Origin: Rhizobium sp. Root274
GTDB taxonomy: Bacteria > Pseudomonadota > Alphaproteobacteria > Rhizobiales > Rhizobiaceae
Direction: 5' to 3'
DNA length: 64,000 bases
NCBI RefSeq assembly: GCF_001429245.1
Contig: NZ_LMJE01000008.1
Location: forward strand, 124,001-188,000
Below are positions 56,620-64,000 of the stretch, piece by piece. Numbering within the stretch: position 1 is the stretch's first letter; every line of letters starts with the position of its first letter. Below the pieces are notes generated by a model, which was not told where the DNA came from, ran no database searches, and saw only the letters and a list, made by a program, of their open reading frames with translations. The position numbers and the translations under genes are program-made.

Positions 56620-58188
56620 TTACTTCTTCTTAGGCAGGCCCGGCAGGCCGGGGAAACCGCCACCAAGGCCGGGAAGCTTCGGTGCGCCCAGACCTGGCAG
56701 ACCACCGCCGCCGAGACCCGGAAGGCCGCCCGGCTTGATACCGGCTGCTTCCGCCTGCTTGGCCAGCGCTTCCAGCTGCTTCGGATCCATACTCGACAGA
56801 TCCGGCATCCCCATGCCGCCACCCAGGCCACCGAGACCCATCTTGGAGGCGAGGCCGCCCATCATCTGCTTCATCATGCCGCCGCCCTTCTTGCCGCCCA
56901 TGGCTTTCATCATGTCGGCCATTTGGCGGTGCATTTTGAGCAGCTTGTTGATGTCGGAGGCATCCGTGCCGGAGCCGCTAGCGATGCGCTTCTTGCGGGA
57001 ATGCTTGAGGATATCGGGATTGGCACGCTCGGCCTTGGTCATTGAGGAGATAATTGCGAGCTGGCGCTTGAAGACCTTGTCGTCGAGACCGGCGGCTGAA
57101 ATCTTGTCCTTCATGCCGGACATGCCCGGCATCATGCCCATGATCCCGCCCATGCCGCCCATGGCCTGCATCTGCTTGATCTGCTCGGCGAGGTCATTGA
57201 GATCGAACTTGCCCTTGGCCATCTTCTCGGCCATGGCGCGGGCTTTTTCGGCGTCGATGTTCTCTGCAGCCTTTTCGACCAGCGAGACGATATCACCCAT
57301 CCCAAGGATGCGGTCTGCAATACGGCGCGGATGGAACTCGTCGAGCTCCGACATTTTTTCGCCGATACCGATCAGCTTGATCGGCTTGCCTGTGACGGCG
57401 CGCATGGACAGGGCGGCACCGCCGCGTCCGTCGCCGTCCATACGGGTCAGCACGAGGCCGGTGATGCCGACGCGTTCATCGAAATTGCGGGCGAGATTGA
57501 CGGCGTCCTGACCGGTCAGCGCATCGGCGACGAGCAGGATTTCATGCGGCTTAGAGCGGGCCTTGATCTCGGCCATCTCGATCATCAGCGGCTCGTCGAT
57601 ATGGGTACGACCGGCGGTATCGAGGATGACGACATCATGGCCGCCGAGTTTCGCGGCTTGCACAGCACGCGATGCAATATCGGTCGGCGACTGGCCTGCA
57701 ATGATCGGCAGCGTATCGATGCCAGTCTGCACACCGAGCTGGCGAAGCTGTTCCTGGGCGGCCGGTCGACGCGTGTCGAGCGAGGCCATTAGGACCTTCT
57801 TCTTCTCGCGATCCGTCAGCCGCTTGGCAATCTTGCCTGATGTGGTCGTCTTACCGGAGCCCTGCAGGCCGACCATCATGATGACGACCGGGGCGGCGGC
57901 CATCAGGTCGACGCCGACACCCTCGGTGCCGAGCATTTCGACCAGCTCGTCATGAACGATCTTGACGACCATCTGGCCGGGCTTGATCGACTTCAGGACG
58001 GCGGCGCCGACGGCCTTTTCGCGCACGCGGTCGGTGAAGCCCTTGACGACTTCGAGTGCGACATCGGCTTCGAGAAGCGCACGACGGACCTCGCGCATCG
58101 CTGCCGAGACATCCGCCTCGGACAGGGCGCCACGGCCGGTCAGTCCATTCAGAATGGAACCAAGACGGTCCTGGAGGTTTTCAAACAT
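56620..58188 (-). CDS. ffh: Signal recognition particle protein Ffh
   Basis: A 522-residue SRP54 GTPase. Order of domains: N domain (MFENLQDRLGSILNGL), G domain with G1 GLQGSGKTTTSGK (near 107), DTRRPAAQEQL, DTAGRTHIDE and TRMDGDGRGGAALS, then the Met-rich M domain (QAMGGMGGIMGMMPGM, near 375-390) with the RNA-binding IASGSGTDASDINKLLKMHRQM. The C-terminus is Gly/Pro/Leu-rich (PGLGG-like repeats to KKK). The start at 58188 has AAGGAAGAG upstream. Confidence 0.95.
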   Translation of the reverse strand: MFENLQDRLGSILNGLTGRGALSEADVSAAMREVRRALLEADVALEVVKGFTDRVREKAVGAAVLKSIKPGQMVVKIVHDELVEMLGTEGVGVDLMAAAPVVIMMVGLQGSGKTTTSGKIAKRLTDREKKKVLMASLDTRRPAAQEQLRQLGVQTGIDTLPIIAGQSPTDIASRAVQAAKLGGHDVVILDTAGRTHIDEPLMIEMAEIKARSKPHEILLVADALTGQDAVNLARNFDERVGITGLVLTRMDGDGRGGAALSMRAVTGKPIKLIGIGEKMSELDEFHPRRIADRILGMGDIVSLVEKAAENIDAEKARAMAEKMAKGKFDLNDLAEQIKQMQAMGGMGGIMGMMPGMSGMKDKISAAGLDDKVFKRQLAIISSMTKAERANPDILKHSRKKRIASGSGTDASDINKLLKMHRQMADMMKAMGGKKGGGMMKQMMGGLASKMGLGGLGGGMGMPDLSSMDPKQLEALAKQAEAAGIKPGGLPGLGGGGLPGLGAPKLPGLGGGFPGLPGLPKKK

Positions 58189-58260
58189 CGGCTCTTCCTT
58201 GCATGGTTTCGGACACCCGAAACCTCGGTCTTCTCCACGCGGAAAACAAGACGCAAAGCC

Positions 58261-58296
58261 AAAAAGCACCCGAGGGCGCATCGCGCTGTCGGGTGT
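58261..58296 (-). terminator. Terminator-like hairpin in the ffh leader
   Basis: On the minus strand CACCCGA (58295) ... TCGGGTG (58267) with an inner GCGC-GAT-GCGC stem, followed by CTTTTTGGC. It lies 72 nt upstream of the ffh ATG and could end a short transcript of about 100 nt starting from the promoter at 58374-58402, or act as an attenuator. Confidence 0.6.
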
Positions 58297-58373
58297 TGAC
58301 CTCCGGGATCTCTTTATACCTTGACGGGTCCCGGTCGGCGGCTCGGAGTGCTTGTCTCTTCACAGATCGGCCG

Positions 58374-58402
58374 GATAAACAGGAATTGAGGCAGAAAGTC
58401 AA
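58374..58402 (-). promoter_or_regulatory. Sigma-70-type promoter for ffh or a leader RNA
   Basis: Minus strand TTGACT (58402-58397), 17-nt spacer, TTTATC (58379-58374). Close to the alphaproteobacterial housekeeping consensus. It is about 190 nt upstream of the ffh start codon. Confidence 0.55.
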
Positions 58403-58497
58403 GCGAAGCTGGCATCTGTGGACGTTCGAGGCTCCATCCGCGCGATCTGACCGTGTCCCATTGTCGTATCGAAGGATGCATCACATATGGAATCGTC

Positions 58498-59583
58498 ATG
58501 AACAGACGCAGCTTTTTCAAATGGTCGGGCTTCGGCCTCGTCGCCGCAGCAATCGGAGGTCTCGGCATGCGTGAAGCGCAGGCGGGCAATCGCTACTATA
58601 CGGGGCCGATCTCGGATCATTTCGATGGCAAGGTGTTCTTCAACCCCGGTGGTGAAGAGCCCCGCGGTTTTACCGATCTGCTGCGCTGGCAGTTCGAAGG
58701 CGGCAAGATCGACTGGCCGAAACCCGTCATGGCTGCCGATTTCGTCACGACGAAGCCGGAACCCCGCGTGCACGGCAATCGCCTTGTGGTGACGATGATC
58801 GGCCATGCGACATTGCTGATCCAGACGGCGGGCCTCAATATCCTGACGGATCCCGTCTGGTCGGAACGCGCAAGCCCTGTCTCTTTCGCGGGCCCGAAAC
58901 GCGCCAATCCGCCGGGCGTCGCTTTCGATGACCTGCCGAAGATCGACATCGCGATCGTTACCCACAATCACTACGACCATCTGGATATCGCGACGCTGAA
59001 GCGCCTAGTCGAACGCGATGAGCCAAGGATCGTGACCCCGCTTGGCAATGATACGATCATCCGTGAGCACTTGCCTGCGATCGACGTGAGCGTCACAGAC
59101 TGGGGCGACCGTTTGGAGATGGGCGATGGCGTCGTCCTCCATTGCGAGCCATGCCATCACTGGTCGGCGCGCGGCATGGGCGACAGGCGCATGGCGCTCT
59201 GGGCTGCCTTCGTCATCGAAACGTCAGGCGGCAAGATCTATCACATTGGTGACACCGGCTATGCCGACGGCAGACACTACCGCGAAATCAGGGAAAAGCA
59301 TGGCGACATCAGGCTCGCGATCATGCCGATCGGCGCCTATGAACCGCGCTGGTTCATGAAAGCACAGCACCAGAACCCTGAGGAAGCCATCGCGGGCTTC
59401 GGCTTGAGCGGCGCAGCCTTCGGTATTGGCCACCATTTCGGCACCTTCCAGCTGACGAATGAGGGCATCGATGATCCGCCGAAGGCACTCGCGAACGCGA
59501 TGTCGATGGCCGGAATTGGGAAGGACCATTTCATGGGACTCAGGCCAGGCCAGCAGTTCGAGGTGCCGCGCGCCGGCGCCTGA
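58498..59583 (+). CDS. Metallo-beta-lactamase-fold hydrolase with Tat-type signal
   Basis: A 361-residue protein. NRRSFFKWSGFGLVAAA near the N-terminus is a twin-arginine-type signal. The metal site is THNHYDHLD (HxHxDH), with further ligands in CEPCHHWSARG, HIGDTGYADG and GHHFGTF. It resembles NAPE-PLD/UlaG-like lipid or lactone hydrolases rather than beta-lactamases; the substrate is unknown. Start at 58498 gives the signal directly at the N-terminus. Confidence 0.86.
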   Translation: MNRRSFFKWSGFGLVAAAIGGLGMREAQAGNRYYTGPISDHFDGKVFFNPGGEEPRGFTDLLRWQFEGGKIDWPKPVMAADFVTTKPEPRVHGNRLVVTMIGHATLLIQTAGLNILTDPVWSERASPVSFAGPKRANPPGVAFDDLPKIDIAIVTHNHYDHLDIATLKRLVERDEPRIVTPLGNDTIIREHLPAIDVSVTDWGDRLEMGDGVVLHCEPCHHWSARGMGDRRMALWAAFVIETSGGKIYHIGDTGYADGRHYREIREKHGDIRLAIMPIGAYEPRWFMKAQHQNPEEAIAGFGLSGAAFGIGHHFGTFQLTNEGIDDPPKALANAMSMAGIGKDHFMGLRPGQQFEVPRAGA

Positions 59584-59592
59584 ATGTTACCT

Positions 59593-59617
59593 CCCGCGTT
59601 GACAGCGGGACCGCTTT
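59593..59617 (+). terminator. Possible weak terminator after the metallo-beta-lactamase-fold gene
   Basis: CCCGC-GTTGACA-GCGGG (59593-59609) followed by ACCGCTTTTG, 10 nt after the stop. The 5-bp stem and short T-run make it weak. Confidence 0.35.
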
Positions 59618-59636
59618 TGACCACACTTCACGCATT

Positions 59637-59737
59637 CACCAGGGGTGTCCCGACAAGGGGCTGAGATATCGCTACGCCTGAAGGCAGCGCGGTGACCCGT
59701 TGAACCTGATCCAGTTCATACTGGCGTAGGGACGGTG
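59637..59737 (+). ncRNA. TPP riboswitch (THI element) of thiCOSGE
   Basis: Closing stem CACC/GGTG encloses GGGGTGTCC, GGGGCTGAGAT, a variable stem, then GACCCGTTGAACCTGATCCAGTTCATACTGGCGTAGGGA, the canonical TPP aptamer. It ends about 100 nt before thiC. CTCCAA (59814-59819) can pair with TTGGAG (59829-59834), which is the thiC Shine-Dalgarno sequence, implying translational control as described for the Rhizobium etli thiCOGE leader. Confidence 0.95.
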
Positions 59738-59802
59738 CGAGCGCTGCAAAACGACGATTCGGAAACTCGAATCCCGTGGCGTCTTTCCATCATTCCGGCT
59801 GA

Positions 59803-62656
<2,854 letters not shown>

Positions 62657-62660
<4 letters not shown>

Positions 62661-62854
62661 AGCTCACCGTCAATGGAGAAGCCCTGGAGCTCGATGCCGG
62701 CAATCTGGCCGATCTGCTGGCCAAGCTCGACTATGAGGGCGAGTGGCTGGCAACCGCCGTCAATGGCGATCTGGTTCATCGCGAGGAGCGAGTCGTCCAT
62801 CCCTTGAAGGAGGGCGACCGGATCGAGATCCTTTCACCCATGCAGGGAGGCTGA
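62657..62854 (+). CDS. thiS: Sulfur carrier protein ThiS
   Basis: A 65-residue ubiquitin-like carrier. It ends in the diagnostic Gly-Gly (MQGG) that is thiocarboxylated. The internal pattern [24 protein letters not shown] is family-typical. Overlaps thiO by 4 nt; thiG starts 1 nt after its stop. Confidence 0.94.
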
Positions 62855-62855
62855 G

Positions 62856-63632
62856 ATGGCCCTGGAACTCTATGGCAAGACAGTTACCTCGCGCCTGCTG
62901 CTCGGCACCGCACGCTACCCCTCGCCTGCGATCCTGGCGGAGGCCGTTCGGCGATCCAAGACCGAGATCGTCACCGTCTCTCTGCGCCGGGAAACCGCAG
63001 GCGGCAAGGCGGGCGGGGCCTTCTTCCAGCTAATCCGCGATCTCGGCGTTCACGTCCTGCCCAACACCGCCGGCTGCCACAGCGCCCGCGAGGCGGTGCT
63101 GACGGCAAAGATGGCGCGCGAGGTCTTTGGCACCAGCTGGATCAAGCTCGAGGTGATCGGCCATCACGACACGCTGCAGCCGGATGTTTTCGAACTGGTG
63201 GAAGCGGCGAAGATCCTCGGTTCCGAGGGCTTCGAGGTTTTCCCCTACACCACAGACGATTTGGTGGTCGGGGAGAAGCTTCTCGCCGCCGGATGCCGCG
63301 TGCTGATGCCATGGTGCGCGCCGATCGGCAGCGCCATGGGGCCCCAGAATCTGCCGGCGCTCAAATCCATGCGGGCGGAATTCCCCGACGTACCGCTGAT
63401 CGTCGATGCCGGCATCGGTCGTCCCTCCCATGCGGCTGAAGTGATGGAACTCGGCTATGACGCCGTACTGCTTAACACCGCCGTTGCGAGCGCCGGCGAT
63501 CCGGCTGATATGGCAGAGGCCTTTGCCAAGGCGATCGAGGCAGGACATATCGCCCATCAAGCCGGCATGCTGGAACCGCGCGACATGGCGGTGCCGTCAA
63601 CACCCGTCATCGGAAAGGGGGTCTTCGCATGA
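62856..63632 (+). CDS. thiG: Thiazole synthase ThiG
   Basis: A 258-residue TIM-barrel enzyme combining ThiS thiocarboxylate, dehydroglycine and deoxyxylulose phosphate into the thiazole phosphate. Motifs: [13 protein letters not shown] at the N-terminus, [63 protein letters not shown] and [29 protein letters not shown]. The catalytic lysine is in WIKLEV. Overlaps thiE by 4 nt. Confidence 0.95.
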   Translation: MALELYGKTVTSRLLLGTARYPSPAILAEAVRRSKTEIVTVSLRRETAGGKAGGAFFQLIRDLGVHVLPNTAGCHSAREAVLTAKMAREVFGTSWIKLEVIGHHDTLQPDVFELVEAAKILGSEGFEVFPYTTDDLVVGEKLLAAGCRVLMPWCAPIGSAMGPQNLPALKSMRAEFPDVPLIVDAGIGRPSHAAEVMELGYDAVLLNTAVASAGDPADMAEAFAKAIEAGHIAHQAGMLEPRDMAVPSTPVIGKGVFA

Positions 63633-64000
63633 AGCTCGATCCCTTCTACCTGATAGTCGACAGCGCCGACTGGATCGAGCGGCTGGTGCCGCTGGGCGTC
63701 AAACTGGTGCAGTTGCGGATGAAAGACGCCGAGGAAAGCGTGCTTCGCCAGCACATCCGCCGCGCCCGGCAATGCTGTGCCGATCATGGTTGCCAGCTCA
63801 TCGTCAACGACTTCTGGCAGATGGCCATCGAGGAGGCCTGCGACTTTATCCATCTCGGCCAGGAGGATCTGGCAACGGCTGACCTCGCAGCCATCCGCAG
63901 CGCGGGCCTGAAACTCGGCCTCTCGACCCATGACGAGGTGGAACTCGAAACCGCACTGGCCGCCAAGCCCGATTACATTGCCCTCGGCCCCGTCTATCCG
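63629..64000 (+). CDS. thiE: Thiamine phosphate synthase ThiE, partial
   Basis: The first 124 codons are present before the window ends. Starting [20 protein letters not shown], it has the ThiE barrel motifs [11 protein letters not shown] (phosphate/pyrimidine site), [19 protein letters not shown] and YIALGPVYP. It couples pyrimidine pyrophosphate and thiazole phosphate. The ATG overlaps the thiG stop by ATGA; last gene visible in the thi operon. Confidence 0.95.
   Translation, partial: MKLDPFYLIVDSADWIERLVPLGVKLVQLRMKDAEESVLRQHIRRARQCCADHGCQLIVNDFWQMAIEEACDFIHLGQEDLATADLAAIRSAGLKLGLSTHDEVELETALAAKPDYIALGPVYP

Noticed and set aside
55745..57511. 588-codon plus-strand ORF opposite rpsP, chorismate mutase and ffh
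   Set aside because: It crosses three well-supported genes on the other strand; the Pro-rich part is the mirror of the Gly-rich ffh tail.
58296..58500. SRP (4.5S) RNA gene next to ffh
   Set aside because: The conserved SRP domain IV sequence was not found on either strand of this region.

Overview
The window is GC-rich chromosomal DNA from an alphaproteobacterium, almost certainly of the Rhizobiaceae (Rhizobium/Agrobacterium/Sinorhizobium relatives). Signs of this are an RpoH2-type heat-shock sigma factor with an EcfG-type promoter, a SAM-II riboswitch in front of metA, the thiCOSGE order behind a TPP riboswitch, leuB, leuD and leuC as separate loci, a DUF2218-siderophore-interacting protein fusion, and a mosaic palindrome of the kind scattered through rhizobial intergenic DNA. 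I see no insertion sequence, prophage, CRISPR array or integrase. Most of the window reads as ordinary core genome with two accessory-looking catabolic/transport islands.

Layout. 1-4.6 kb: a truncated ABC membrane-2 transporter, then thiBPQ (thiamine uptake) behind a TPP riboswitch. 4.8-20.5 kb: housekeeping genes (M48 lipoprotein protease, rpoH2, leuB, a serine/threonine dehydratase, leuD, a CitE-like lyase, a UbiH-type hydroxylase, a thioredoxin/LON-domain/Trm112 operon, a ProX-type editing protein, tRNA-Gly, a frameshifted SDR gene, galM, metA under SAM-II control). 19.6-30.2 kb: a LysR-controlled aromatic catabolism island with two intradiol (hydroxyquinol-type) dioxygenases, maleylacetate reductase, a TfdB-like flavin monooxygenase and a complete Liv-type ABC importer. 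30.3-38.8 kb: an iron-siderophore island (SIP reductase, FecCDE-type ABC importer and binding protein in one overlapping operon; divergent TonB receptor; AraC regulator). 39-47.3 kb: glnK-amtB, ftsK, lolA, xth, a lone cyclic-nucleotide-binding protein, an OmpR-type regulator and an L,D-transpeptidase. 47.4-54.5 kb: an aldo/keto reductase, an amino-acid ABC binding protein and permease without an ATPase, leuC, a DMT exporter, rplS and a TauE-type permease. 54.4-58.5 kb: ffh, chorismate mutase, rpsP, rimM and trmD on the minus strand. 58.5-64 kb: a Tat-type metallo-beta-lactamase-fold protein and thiCOSGE, with thiE cut by the window end.

How it works together. Thiamine uptake (thiBPQ) and synthesis (thiCOSGE) lie at opposite ends, each behind its own TPP riboswitch and each with a hairpin that can hide its Shine-Dalgarno sequence. 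The aromatic island would take up a phenolic compound, hydroxylate it, open the hydroxyquinol ring to maleylacetate and reduce this to 3-oxoadipate. The iron island couples receptor, importer and reductive iron release. Methionine entry is sensed by SAM-II, and residue 111 of MetA (Glu) points to acetyl-CoA as donor.

I found no clearly undescribed system. The observations most worth checking are a promoter-plus-terminator unit in the ffh leader that may be a small RNA, a 25-codon cysteine-rich ORF next to tRNA-Gly, the palindromic element that supplies the ribosome binding site of an ABC ATPase gene, and the paired dioxygenases with their dedicated importer.
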